NCBI RefSeq assembly: GCF_014529535.1
Contig: NC_050738.1
Span: 10,625,318-10,689,317, forward strand
DNA from: Bradysia coprophila
Lineage: Eukaryota; Arthropoda; Insecta; Diptera; Sciaridae
Direction of reading: 5' to 3'
DNA: 64,000 nucleotides
A program made the position numbers and the translations under genes. Position 1 is the first letter of the stretch, and each line of letters begins with the position of its first letter. This document shows positions 25,934 to 38,119 of the stretch, one piece after another. Below the pieces are notes generated by a model that did not search any database, had not been told where the DNA came from, and saw nothing but the letters and a program-made list of their open reading frames with translations.

Positions 25934-28799
25934 TTAGGATCCGTTGACCGTAGACGCTAAGTATTCGTTGTATTTCTTCTCCTGCGCCTGTTGGAGTTTT
26001 TGAAGTTTCTTGATTTGTCCCTTGCTTACTTCCTTGCCATCAATGTCGTGAGTAGGCAGACCCTAACAAGAAAAAGTAATTTAAACTTCAACACTATCGG
26101 CAGTCGAAGAAAAAAGTTCGCTCACTTTCTCGTCAAAGACGGAATATTTGTCCGTTTCATGCAAGAACATTTCTTTCGGATTCACTTTTCTCGCTGCGTC
26201 TTTCGCTGCAGACAGGGCTGCCAGTTCTGCCTTTTTACGTTCTTTCTCTGCTGCCTTTTCCAGTTCCTGAGCTTTTTTCAACTCCCGTTCTCGTAATAAA
26301 GTGGTTTTATCGACTAGCTTTACAGCGGATGGACCACCTAAACCGGAACAGAACAAGAAACGTTCGTACGTCGATCGGAATGAACAACAAAAGAAACTGT
26401 CACACATACCCTCTCTGTCTTCCAAGCGTACACCAATGTTCGGTAAAATTTCGTCCCGCAAATTATCACAAACCTTCAAAATATCGTTCGCCTTAAGACT
26501 TCTGGCATGCTCCCGCACCGAATCTCTAAACTCGGACATTGCAGTCAGATACGGCATAACGGTTTTTTCCATCTGAAACAGAGCGAAGAGATGTCAGGTT
26601 GCATTCACAATGGAAATGAATCACATACATCACCACCACTTTCACCACCAATCGGAAAGCCAATGCCACCTCGAGGACCATTGATCGCTCCGAAAATGTG
26701 CATCATGTCGGTGATGTACATCGCGATTTTACGAAGTAGCAGGGAGTTCAGCTTATTTGAATGGTCTCGTATGTAGACGTTACAGTTGGAAACTAAATCT
26801 CGAATTGCGTCAAGAGCCGATCGTGTATCGATGTTATCTGCGAGTGTTCGCTGTGTTTACTTACAAATTTTTGATATTTTTCGAGCAGAAATTCTTACCA
26901 CACAGTGCTTCATGAACAGCAGCCTTAGTTTGATTTAGCTTCGTCTGCAGATCATTTTCGGTTGATGTCCAGATATCGAACTGATTTGACGGCGTTTCGG
27001 TAACAACGTGTCGAGTGAGATCCTTGACGTTTAGGAAAAACTCCTGAAACGAAAGTTCTGTTAGTCCTAATCAAGTGAATCGAAGGAATTGTCCCCGGAA
27101 TCGTCTTACATTTAAAAACTTTTCGTACTGAACGGCCATTTCCATTGTGTTGTCCGAATAATCCAATGTGTCCTTCCACGAATGCAGTAGAAATGCGAGA
27201 CGGAGTTGGGTGGCCGATTGCTTCTGTAAGGCTTGCTGAATTGTTATGAAATTCTTCAACGACTTGGACATTTTACATCCTGCTATCGTCAAATGACCGG
27301 TATGAAGGAAGTATTTAACCCAATCTTCGCTGTCGAAATACGCCTGCGAAATTAAATAAATGAATGACCTCCGTTGTCGACTGCGACGGCAAAAATAGCG
27401 AAAGGGACAGCAAAACAAAATTGAATTCACTCACTTCACTCTGTGCCAGTTCGTTATCGTGATGTGGAAATTTTAAGTCCACTCCACCGGTATGAATATC
27501 TAGGTTCGTGCCGCAAATATCGGAAGCCATTGCTGAACATTCAATGTGCCATCCAGGCCGTCCTTTGCCCCACGGACTATCCCACCAAGGTTCACCGGGT
27601 TTACTGCTTTTCCACAGAGCGAAATCGTTCGGTGAATGTTTTTGTGCCAATCGATCATCGGTAAGACAGAGATCACCCTCTCCTTCATTCAGCGATTTGG
27701 TGTCACCGTATGCCTCAGGAACTAGTGCAGAAAATGGCATTAATAAATCGATCGAAATGTTGGGACATTTTGACCTTACCTAACTTTGCGTAATGATGAT
27801 GGGATTTGCTGTCGAAACTCGACACATCAAAGTACACCGAACCGTCAGCTTCGTAGGCAAGACCGTTCTCGATAATTTTTTCGATATAAGCGACAATTTG
27901 TGGAACATATTCGCTGACTCGTGTCAAGACATCCGGTGGAAGTACCTGTGAAATAGAAACCGATGCTAATATATCGTCCGACGCTACATCTTCGAATGAA
28001 TAATTACGTTCAGAGCAGTCATGTCCTTGTGAAATTCGTCTTCCCAATATCTTGACAATTTTTCGAAAATTGAGTGCTCCGTCACACTAGATCCGTCTTT
28101 CGCATCCAACCAATTTGCTAGCGGGTCCTTTGACTGCTGAAGGAAGTTTTGTTTCGCTTCCAGTATGCGTTGCTCGTCGTTTGATTTAACTGCATCAGTT
28201 AACTTATCGACGGCGCCAGTCATCCTACGGAATATTAGAATGTCATTGACCGTTGTCCTGACCAGTTTACCGTATTTGCACTCACTGGAGCAACATTCCT
28301 TCCATCATAGTTTTTTTGTCCGGATCTGTTGTGGCACGGAGATTTTCATTGAATGCATCCAGTACATGCTTTTGATCTTCCAACATCTCTTCCAGAGTGA
28401 TCGAACTGCTCGCATACTTCTCATACAAGTAACTCTGTCTCGCCCGTTTGATGATCTTATCATCTATGTCAGTGATGTTCATTACGTACAGAACGTTGAA
28501 GTTGAAGTAATCGGCCAACACTCGGCGTAAAATGTCGAATGAGATGTATGACCGAGCATGGCCCATGTGTGAGGCTGTGTAAGATTGAAAAAGAGTGGAA
28601 ACATCAATGTGGCACTTTCGGGTTGACATTGCATCATCCTGTTACCGTCGTAGACTGTTGGGCCGCAACTGTACCATTTCACATTATTACCATCCAGTGG
28701 GACAAACGTCTCCTTCTGACGAGTCAGACTGTTGTACAATTTTAACTTTACAGACTCGGCACTTGAAGGAGGCTGCCACGTTGGTTGAACACGTTTCAT
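25934..28799 (-). CDS. CysRS: Cysteine--tRNA ligase, cytoplasmic (CysRS), 11 exons, 734 aa
   Basis: This enzyme charges tRNA-Cys in the cytosol. Exons read from the minus strand are 28646-28799, 28286-28574, 28008-28224, 27780-27945, 27435-27721, 27110-27343, 26899-27043, 26629-26837, 26410-26572, 26126-26337 and 25934-26062. All junctions are GT-AG and the phases close to 734 codons plus stop, near the 748 aa of human CARS1. Class I signatures are present: HMGH at residues 54-57 (HIGH motif) and KMSKS at 395-399. The zinc-site Cys in [10 protein letters not shown] and the HIEC and [10 protein letters not shown] segments are also present. The C-terminal lysine-rich coiled segment and [11 protein letters not shown] tail are those of the animal cytosolic form, not of the shorter mitochondrial enzyme. 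The start is the ATG opening [11 protein letters not shown], which aligns with the human RRVQPQWSPP. An upstream in-frame extension has only a TTG start. Confidence 0.95.
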
Positions 28800-30280
28800 A
28801 TTGCAGTTTTCTAGTGATGAAATGCCGAATTTGTCAATCGGAGTTAATAGATGTTGGCGAACGGTTGACTGACCCCCAAACAAAATTTTACGGAATGACT
28901 AATGTCCGAGCGAACTGATAAAACCGGTATTTATTTACATAAATCAAGTGAAATTAAAAGTAGTGCGATTTGTCTCGCGTGGTGACATTTATCGTTTGAC
29001 AGTTCAGTGTTGTCATCAGTTTGTCATCGCTGATTTCGATCTGGTGATGACCCGTGTTGGGCTCGAATGGTTTCGTAATAAATTAGCTTTTCTGAATGAA
29101 GTAAAACGTTTAAGTCTGAATTCACAGTCGTCCGTTTTCATTCCGTTTTGCCTCTGTGGACATGACATTTGACATTTCATAAAATAGAACACACGGGGGT
29201 TAGGTATGGTGTGTATGTCACTCATATATTCGCCTAGTCGGTTGGCCTGTAGAGGCGCCACATTTTTTTATAGTACTTCAATCGCTTCAATCTCACAAAA
29301 CTATTTTTTTGTGTAACGACTTCACACTGATTCATTCCCATGGAATGTCACAGCAGTGAAGTTTGTTCATGAAAAAATAATGCAGAGTGACAGCAGCTTT
29401 TTTATGAAGAAAAGTACTAAATTGTATTAGATTTACGCTTAGTTTCTAAACTTCATTCTCCTAATAGTGCGAAGGGCATAAGAGTTCGTAATGCTTGATT
29501 TCCTCTTACGCAGTTTACGCTTCGTGTAGCTAAACCACGTCTCTTTTTTATTGTTTAAAGAGTAAAGCATAAGTACTGATTACTGATATGGTTTTTAACA
29601 CAATGGCATAATGTGACGTTCTGATTGTGAACCGAATAGAGTATTATGATGAAAGAGAAAGAAATATTTTGACAAGTACCCCAAGGCAAGTTGTAATAAA
29701 CTGGTCTTCGGGCTTCTCACTCACATCATAACATGTTGAATGAGAAGCGAATACTTTGACAAGTACCCCAAGGCAAGTTATAATTAACTGGTCTTTGTCT
29801 TTCTCATAATATTGCATTTTCTAAACAAAATGAGAATAGTCAAATCTGTTCCTCATAAGTTAGTAGATCAAGTCCAAGAACTCGTTCAGGAACTAAAAAT
29901 TCGTTACCAAAAGTGAGGATTTTGACATATTTTATATGTAAGAAGTGTCAACATCGTCACCAGTGAAACTTAACGAGCTCCAAGGTTATCGAAAATGTCA
30001 AAAATCATCCACAGAGACCTGTGAAAATATGTGCCATGAAAATGAGCAGGCACTTCGTTCACGTTTGAAAATAGAAACAAACGTTTGAATGGTTTTTACT
30101 GTTTTCTTGTAAAATATTTATCTTAAACACGGACGCCATAACGAGAAACAATTATGATTCCACCTTTTATACACTAGAAATCTGTTAAATTTAACGTTTT
30201 TTCATGTGTCGGGGCCGAAAATGATGAAGTTTTGAGATTTTTTCGGGTTTTCGACCCTTTACATGAAATTTTTTTTGTGT
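28800..30280. other. Intergenic upstream of CysRS
   Basis: The stretch contains a repeat fragment at about 29,240-29,290 (GGCGCCACATTTTTTTATAG, then TAGTACTTCA) that resembles 2,535-2,580, and the tandem duplication listed separately. No gene is visible. Confidence 0.45.
29664..29808 (+). repeat. Tandem duplication, two units of about 60 bp, period about 86 bp
   Basis: TTTTGACAAGTACCCCAAGG, then CAAGTTGTAATAAACTGGTC, recurs about 86 bp downstream with a few changes (CAAGTTATAATTAACTGGTC). Each copy is preceded by GAGAAG or GAGAAA and followed by a TTCTCA. Confidence 0.7.
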
Positions 30281-30380
30281 ATCTGTTTTAGACGATTGTT
30301 TTTAGGCACTTTCGCATGTAGCCCTCACTTCGTTCTGCAACAACTCGCGAAATCGCCTTAACTTAATCGTCCAAAACAGA
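30281..30380. mobile_element. MITE, ATCTGTTGTGGACGG family, diverged copy 2
   Basis: The ends ATCTGTTTTAGACGATTG and ATCGTCCAAAACAGAG are complementary. The core CCTCACTTCGTTCTG and CAACTCGCGAAATCGCC matches the 23,844 and 42,049 copies. Confidence 0.55.
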
Positions 30381-30518
30381 GACACAAATAACTATTGTTG
30401 ATCCGGATAAAACACAAAATTAAACGGCAGCTCAATAATTTCAATTTTTTCACAGAGTTGAGATTAGGTCTCTATTGGTCTGTTCCAAGGCCATACGAAT
30501 TGTCAAATTACCGCAAAT

Positions 30519-30721
30519 TGTTGTGTTCTCGGAAACAAATAAACGAAGTGCAATTTCGGTAAAAATAATTCATTTATTAATCGATCAAATGACATATTCG
30601 ATTTTAGTTTGACTTCATGTGATTGCTCGATAACGACTAACGACTTTTGCATATTCTGATAACATTGACATATCGGGCAATCATCTTGCATACACATTTG
30701 CATGTATGCGTGTATCCAACA
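30519..30721 (-). repeat. 3' LTR of the Ty3/Gypsy element
   Basis: This is a 203-bp repeat starting TGTTGTGTTCTCGG and ending GTGTATCCAACA on the plus strand. It matches the other LTR base for base on visual comparison. It is the 3' LTR because the element runs on the minus strand. Confidence 0.93.
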
Positions 30722-33700
30722 TCTCCCCCCATTAAAGATCCAAATATCTCCCCTTGACGCAACGTGAAAAATCGGTACGAACAACTTGACGGCGGTCACG
30801 TTGTGGTCGGGCTGGAATTGTTGGAATGGTTGAAAATGTTTCGTTCGGCTGTGGTGTACTTTGTGATACTTCAGGTTGCTGAATGATGACTGGTAATGGT
30901 GTCGTTTCAAATACATCGTACAACAAACTTAACACTGGATCAGACTGCTCATCCTCATATTCGTATCGGACACGAATTTGATTTGCATGACGACGCCATA
31001 TGATTCCATCGCATTCAACGTTGTATACCACATTGCCGACTCGTTCGATGATCACGGCTGGTGACCATACAATTTTCCTCTCACGGAAATCTCGTACATA
31101 AATTTTCTGATTCGGATAGAAAATTCGATGCTTTGCTCCATGTTTAGTGTTGAATTGGTCTTCCATTTTGACATCACGAATAACATCAAATTTCAATCTC
31201 GGTTTCACCAAATCTAGAACTGAATTCATTTTTCGTCCAAACATAACTTCGGCTGGACTGCAATTGTTCGGTAATTGAGCGTTTGGCGTCATCCGATAAC
31301 GCTGAAGAAATGTCTGTAGAACGTCAGGTACACGTTCCTCCCCTTTTGCTTTTTTGAGTGCCCGCTTGAATGTATCGACAAATCGTTCGGCCTGACCATT
31401 TGACTGTGGGTGGTACACGGGTGTCTTTATGTGATATATTCCGTTTGCCTTACAAAATTCGTCGAATTCAACAGAGATGAACGCAGGACCATTATCGGAA
31501 ACAAGAATCGACATATTTCCAAAACGTGCGTTAAGTTCTTGTAATTTAGAAATCGCTGCAGCAGATGTAATGTTGTTAATGGGGGGAGATGTTGGATAAT
31601 GAAAATTTCTGGCCACTTGGAATAGGAATCGACGATGACAAAATAGTAGTGTCCTTGAAACTCTCCAGCAAAATCAATATGCACACGAGACCAGACATGC
31701 GATGACTTGGGCCATGACGATAACGTTGCCTTAACCGGTGTTTTTGCTGTACTTGCACAACGTGAACAACGTTGCACATATTCGGTGATGTCTTTGTCAA
31801 TGTTTGGCCAGTATACGTAACTGCGAGCTAAAGCTTTCATTCGAACAATGCCAGGATGAGCAACGTGAAGTTGTTGTAAAATTTCATTCTGTAACGATAA
31901 CGGAATTACAACCCGATCATTGAATAACAAACAATCGTCCAATTCGCATAACGATTCACGTCGATTGTAAAATATCTTCAGTACGTCATTGTCAATATGT
32001 GAAGGCCAAGTCGACTTCAAATATGTACTCACGGATGCAAGTAACTCGTCATTTTTCGTTGCGTGTGCAATCATTTCAGCAGTGACAGGTAGCACACGGA
32101 TTGCATCGACCAAAATTCGATTGATTGAATCCTCCAGAATGCGAATTGATGAAATGATGATCGGTTCCAATGGCGATTGATGATTAGCAATAAGTCGAGA
32201 CAGTGCATCTGCATGTCCGAAATTTTCGGTGTTCTTATGTTCAACAACGAAATCGTATGACATCAATGAAATCGCCCATCGCTGTAGACGGCTCGATGAA
32301 TGGACCGGAATGCCCTTCTTTGCACCAAATACAGCGAGCAATGGTTTGTGGTCGGTTTCCAAGACAAATTTTCGTCCCCAAATCATTTTGTGGAATTTCT
32401 GAACAGCGAATACCAATGACAACGCTTCCTTTTCGATTTGACCGTAGTTTTTCTCAGCAGGAGAAAGACTTCGTGATGCATGTTCGATAGCTTTCTCTGA
32501 ACCGTCGTCATATCGATGAAAAATAACAGCACCAAGCCCATGAATCGATGCATCAGCTGCAACTCTAATCGGCACATTGGGATCATAATGAGCCAACAGC
32601 AAATCGGATAATAAAATTTCCTTCGCTTTATTGAAAGCTTCGCGACACTCGTCAGTCCATTCAAATTTTACGTCCTTGCATAGCAAACGATCCAATGGAA
32701 AACGTAGATCTTTCATCTCTTTGACGAACTTGGAGTAATAATTTATCATTCCCAAGAACGATTTGACTGTTGTAACATCATGTGGCTCAGGCATATCAAC
32801 AATAGCTTGAACTTTGGCTGTATTCGGTCGACGACCGTGTTCATCTATAATGAAACCAAGAAATTCAATTTCTGTCATCATGAACTTACACTTGTGATGG
32901 CGTATGTTGAAACCCCACTCTTTGATTCGTTCGAACAATGCAATCAAATTTCGGTTGTGTTCCTCGATCGTACGTCCATTTACGGTGATATCGTCCTGAT
33001 ATCCACAAGTTCGGTCCAAACCCGCAATCATCGCGTCAATGATTTGTTGAAAAACCGCAGAAGCGACTTTAACTCCAAACGGTAAACGATTGAATTGAAA
33101 TAGACCACGATGCGTATTTATGGTGATATATTTCTTGGATGACTCGTCCACCACTAACTGGAAGTAAGCATCAGCAAAATCGATTTTTGAGTAATACTTT
33201 CCGCCATTCAATGTAGCAAAAATCGAATCCGGCGTTGGTAATGGATAATGGTACGTTTCCAATGCATCGTTCAGACCAGTAGCAAAATCGGCGCATAAAC
33301 GTATGGATCCATTAGGTTTCTTGGTTGTAACAATTGGAGCAGCCCATTCGGAATACGAAATGGGACTAAGAACATCCATTTCTTGCAAACGATCCAGTTC
33401 GGCGTCAACTATTGGAACAGCAGCATATGCAACTGGACGTTTCGGACGGAAAACTGGTTGTGCCTCAGGTTTGAGACGTAATGTGACTTGGGTTTTAGTG
33501 CATTTGCCCAGAGTCGAACTGAACACTGATGAAAATCTTTGCTTGAAGTTCACCATAAAGTCGTGTGTATTGACAGGATTTGATGTCTTGGTTATTTGAC
33601 TGCAAACAGCATTCAACGGAACGTCGAATAATCCAAACAAATCTAGCCAATCGTTACCAATAACGTTCAAGTCAGGTACATCTGTCACATAACATACGCC

Positions 33701-35212
33701 GGCTGTATCAACGTTGTTAAAGGAAATTTTGCAATCGAACTCGAGTTGTAACGACAGAGGATCACCAGATGCATTTTGAGCATATTCGATACATTCAACC
33801 GCTGGTGGTTGACCCAATAGCACATAGTTGTCACGTGAAATAATGGTGACGTCAGATGCTGTATCCACTTGTAGACGTATCGGTGTTCCATTGATGTGGA
33901 TAACAATGAATTTTCTCTTCGCAGCAAAATCCACTTTCGAAACAGCAATCACTTTGGTGCGTTTATCCGAAGAATTTGTTTGACTTGAATTCTGCTTTTT
34001 CGGTTGGGCAGAATTACAAAATCCTTCTTTGTGTCCCGTCTTGTTACAATCACGGCAAAGATGTTTTGTATACGTGCATTCCTTGACGAAATGTTTTTCA
34101 CCACAAAGCCAACACGGACGATACGGAACTTTTTTCGTTGAATTTTGATTGTTGATTCGGTGTGAATTGGATTGTTCCACCGGCTTGGCCGATTTCTTTT
34201 TGTTTTTATCAAAAATCTGCTTGACTTGCGGCGCGGATGAACTCGGTGTATTTTTCACGATCAATTCTGCATTCGATTTGAGATCCATTAATCGCTTACA
34301 TTCAACGGTCAATGTGTCCAAGGTCAACGCTGCCTCCGACTCGACTTTCATTAACAAACGTGTGCGAAACTCTTTTTCACATGAAGTCAGGCCACATATA
34401 AAAATCAAACATTTAAATTGGTCCGATGTCAAATTCGCAAATTCAAAGCGTTCACATTCCTTATTGACTATACTGGCAAAAGCAATAAAATCGTCAGATG
34501 ATTTTTTAACCAGTTTCATACAGTTGTATCGAACGCTGAACAATGATTCCGGTTCGCCGAACATTTTCTTCAAAATCTTGACGGTATCCTCGAACGAATT
34601 CTGGCTCGTTTTCTTCGGTAAAATGAAATTCACGTATGTGGAATGCGATTTATCATCCAACTTACGCAATAACAGTCGCACTTTTGCTGCATCATCAAGA
34701 TTTTTCGCATCAACCAAAAACACGTCCTCGTGTCGATCATACCATGTTGTGAACGTGAATTTGCTTTGAGGTTCATGCATGTAATCGGTGAGTGAGTTTG
34801 CCAATAAATCCATTGATCGTTGAGCATTATTAGCATGTATTGCATCACCGTCGAGTTTGTTAGCGACAACTATTTTAGTCAATTCTTGCAGAGCAAGTGT
34901 CTGATCTGCTAACAATTTTAATAAAGCTTCATCCATCGCGAAACAGATTTAACACACAGGCCAATAAATCATACGCACAACGTTATAACGAATGTCCAAA
35001 TCGTATAACAACACCGTACCGATAAACACATAAAACGTTTGTCCTTTACACACTGAGCTTAACCTTCAACGTAGGTGACTTTGAATTGTCCTTATACTTT
35101 GGACGCACACAATGAATTTTTTCGTAAAATTGTTCAATCTGATGTAACTTGAAATTACGTTGATTTAATTTACATTAAATTCACTGACATGTCCTTTAGC
35201 CTCGTCGCCAAA

Positions 35213-35415
35213 TGTTGTGTTCTCGGAAACAAATAAACGAAGTGCAATTTCGGTAAAAATAATTCATTTATTAATCGATCAAATGACATATTCGATTTTA
35301 GTTTGACTTCATGTGATTGCTCGATAACGACTAACGACTTTTGCATATTCTGATAACATTGACATATCGGGCAATCATCTTGCATACACATTTGCATGTA
35401 TGCGTGTATCCAACA
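35213..35415 (-). repeat. 5' LTR of the Ty3/Gypsy element
   Basis: This is the 203-bp partner of the repeat at 30,519-30,721. Just inside it (35,195-35,211) lies the likely primer-binding site, reading TTTGGCGACGAGGC in element sense. A tRNA-Arg primer is possible, but the match was not verified. Confidence 0.93.
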
Positions 35416-35610
35416 CAAATTACTGTCAAATTTCATCCATAGAGACATAACCTCATCAACATTTATATGAAAACCGATCTCTATGGATCCCTGTGTTCGT
35501 TGGGCCAGTCAAAATTCGCGTTTACAGTTACTTTGAACAAACCTATGGTTGAAGGTGTAGATGTCATTGTTCGGGTTTTTCAGTTACTCGAACCAATGCA
35601 TGTACAAACC

Positions 35611-35715
35611 AGGTATGGTCTGTCCATACAAACCGGAGGACATAGCGATTTCATATAAATATATGAAATCGCTATGTCCTCCGCTTCATACAAAGTTTGA
35701 CAGTCGACCATACCT
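35611..35715. mobile_element. MITE, AGGTATGGYC family, copy 1
   Basis: The ends are AGGTATGGTC and GACCATACCT. Inside are two arms that pair almost perfectly, CCGGAGGACATAGCGATTTC and its complement. The copy at 60,067-60,235 shares the ends and the GTCCATACAARCCGGAG block. Confidence 0.65.
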
Positions 35716-35947
35716 TGTGTTGACGTTCATTGACTCGAACTTGATATGTAACCGTTGGCTTGCACTGACGTCGGCTTCGAATGTCACTTTGCCCGAAAGC
35801 CCCGATACGAAAAATCTACTACCTTTCCCGAAAAGTGATTTTTATTTCCAGCAACACGCTCTTGTCGACGTATGTACGGCAGAATAGAGTGGAAACATTA
35901 AATTCGTATTTTTAATCGAAATTACCAAGTCCCATTACCACACAATC

Positions 35948-37472
35948 ATGCAGGGGCCGGCGGTTTTTATCGATTTGTCTATGGAAGACCAGGTACGAAC
36001 CAAAATGTTTACGTTTTAGTTGTCAATTTCCAAATTTGGAGGTTAAGTTCTGTCTGCTGCGGTTTACCATAAATTTGTTTTCTCTGTGGTTTTTCAGGCA
36101 CAAGAATTGCGAAAGTATTTGAAGAGCAAAGATGCCGAAATATCTGAAGAAAAGTCGTCCAAAGGAATCGAAGACGATCTGCACAAAATAATTGGTGTTT
36201 GTGATGTTTGCTTTAAGGATGGGGATCCGGTTGAAATTGACGCCATCTTGAACAGTATTGTTTCGATAATGGTCACTGTAAGTATACTAAATTCGGCTTC
36301 CCAATGTAAACAATCTTGAGAATCACCGGAATGCTTGTAATTGTCAACAGATTCCACTGGACCGTGGCGAAAACATTGTGCTGGCATTTTGCGAAAAACT
36401 GACCAAGGCACCGGAAATTCCATTGGCTAAAGTGTGCCTCCAATCGTACGAACTGATTCAAATTGTTGATTGAACCCAATTACCTAATTGCCAATTCATT
36501 TACAGGCTATGGCGACTTTTCAACAATCTGGAGCAGAGTTCACCGCTCAGATATCATGTCTATTACCATCTCGTTCAGGTGGCTAAACAATGCGACCAAG
36601 TGCGTGAGGTCTTCATCTCAGTGGATCAATTGAGAGGACAATTTGTTCACTGCCCACCATCGAATGAACAGATGCAAAAGATGTATCGTTTGTTACATGA
36701 CGTCCTAAAGGACACAAACAGGTGAGAACGCAAGCGATGTTCCTTTATGAAAATTGATTTTCTGACCAAAAATCTTGTTTTGATTAGTGAACTAGCCGCA
36801 AAAGTTATGATTGAACTGTTGGGCACCTACACATCGGAAAACGCATCCGTTGCTCGAGAAGATGCCATGAAATGTATTGTCACAGCGCTGGCCGATCCGA
36901 ATACATTTTTGCTCGATCCGTTGTTGTCACTGAAACCGGTGCGGTTCTTGGAGGGAGAATTAATTCATGATTTACTGTCGGTGTTTGTGTCGGAGAAGCT
37001 TTCAAGTTACATGAACTTCTACAAAAACCACAAAGAATTCGTAACGACGCAGGGACTCAACCACGAACAAAATATGAAAAAGATGCGTCTGTTGTCGTTC
37101 ATGCAGCTGGCCGAAAGTAATCCGGAAATGTCTTTCGACCAATTGCAAAAGGAACTTCAAATCAAGGAGGAAGAGGTTGAGCCATTCATCATTGAAGGTA
37201 AAATCAACAGCTTTTATCAATCGAAATCCTTTCAAATGAAACATTTTCGTTTCCAAATTTCAGTTTTGAAAACGAAATTAGTTCGAGCCCGCATGGACCA
37301 AAAGAACCGTAAGGTTCACATTTCGAGCACGATGCATCGAACATTTGGCCGACCACAATGGCAACAATTACATGATCTTCTGTGTCTGTGGAAAAATAAT
37401 CTGAACGTTGTCGAAGCTGGTATGCGAAGCGTTGCTGCCGCTCAGAAAGAATTGGTTCTGAAACAAAAGTGA
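35948..37472 (+). CDS. eIF3m: Eukaryotic translation initiation factor 3 subunit M (eIF3m), 6 exons, 384 aa
   Basis: This is a subunit of the eIF3 complex, which scaffolds the 40S pre-initiation complex in the cytosol. The Drosophila orthologue is also called Tango7 and has a second role with the caspase machinery. Exons are 35948-35992, 36098-36277, 36351-36445, 36506-36721, 36788-37197 and 37264-37472, with GT-AG junctions, closing to 384 aa (Drosophila 387). Recognisable stretches include [60 protein letters not shown] and the PCI-domain end [17 protein letters not shown]. The PCI domain covers roughly residues 180-345. The start [15 protein letters not shown] aligns with the family N-terminus and exon 1 encodes only those 15 residues. 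The gene is 530 bp from the LTR element and appears intact. Confidence 0.96.
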
Positions 37473-37639
37473 GGACATTTGAAGCTGCGGTAGAAATATG
37501 CATTTGATTTTAAGGAGAACTGGAGAGGGTGTTGTAACTACAAATCGTTTTTTTGGTAAAATAAAGACCGATTTTAATCGAATGGCCTTGTGTTAGTTAG
37601 TTCCACGATAATGACCGTTCTACTACTTGTAGACGCACT

Positions 37640-37890
37640 TCCCATTGGACTTTTTTATATGTGTCTAGGAAGGTACTTGACCCTACAAGCCAAAACGACT
37701 TTTGAAAAAATTCATCGACGTTTCTGTCGAAGTAATCCAAAACCGTTAACTCGCATTTTTCAGATTGAAATTTCTCCAGGTACGGTACACTAGACGTTCA
37801 AGGTCGTGTGTGGTGTCAATAGATAGGCAATTGCATGTAGAGGCAAATAGGGTCTTATTGGGTTTAAGATTCATTCAGATTCATCCAGAT
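37640..37890 (+). repeat. Dispersed repeat unit shared with 42,965-43,480
   Basis: The blocks TGACCCTACAAGCCAAAACG, GAAATTTCTCCAGGTAC, AAGGTCGTGTGTGGTGTC and GATAGGCAATTGCATGTA recur three more times at 42,965-43,480, in both orientations. It has no coding signal and I do not recognise the family. Confidence 0.6.
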
Positions 37891-38119
37891 ATGTGCAACT
37901 TTGCATAGAAAATAGTAATTGAATTTTCGAATGATTTTTTATATTTTGCTTGAGTGATCTAACGTTTGAGAATCTATAGCTCCAATTTTTTTCTGGCATT
38001 GAAATCTGTATCTTCAATCTGTTAAATAAAATGGTTTTCAAATGTTACATGGTAGTTTCTCATGTATTGCATTTAGAGAATTTGTTGTCCAGCAACACTG
38101 TGCTTAAAAATAATCTTTA

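Larger units (their letters stand above)
30519..35415 (-). mobile_element. Ty3/Gypsy LTR retrotransposon, 4,897 bp, very young, nearly whole
   Basis: Two 203-bp LTRs (TGTTG...CAACA ends) appear identical by eye and are flanked by the 5-bp duplication CAAAT (30,514-18 and 35,416-20), so the insertion is recent. The gag-pol region lies on the minus strand from about 34,936 to 30,732. Its parts in order are a gag-like region, zinc knuckles near 34,120-34,010, an aspartic protease (QVDTASD) near 33,870, reverse transcriptase about 33,480-32,850, RNase H about 32,570-32,190, and a zinc-binding plus DDE integrase from about 31,850 to 31,100. The domain order with integrase last places it in Ty3/Gypsy, and the polyprotein resembles the K02A2.6-like group. 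A purine tract (GGGGGGAGA in element sense) abuts the 3' LTR, and a primer-binding-site candidate TGGCGACGAGG abuts the 5' LTR. There is no envelope gene. The coding region appears to have about one break. Confidence 0.93.
30474..35546. mobile_element. MITE, ATAGGTTTGTTCCAAG family, copy 2, split by an LTR element
   Basis: The left piece (30,474-30,518) reads ATTGGTCTGTTCCAAGG then GAATTGTCAAATTACCG. The right piece (35,416-35,546) begins AAATTACTGTCAAATTTC and ends GTTACTTTGAACAAACCTAT. Together they run collinear with the reverse complement of copy 3 at 53,828-54,024 once the 4.9-kb insertion and one CAAAT are left out. The MITE is therefore older than the LTR element. Confidence 0.7.

Noticed and set aside
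28800-28883. Upstream in-frame extension of CysRS that could be a mitochondrial presequence
   Set aside because: The extension begins with TTG, not ATG, and the downstream ATG matches the known cytosolic N-terminus.
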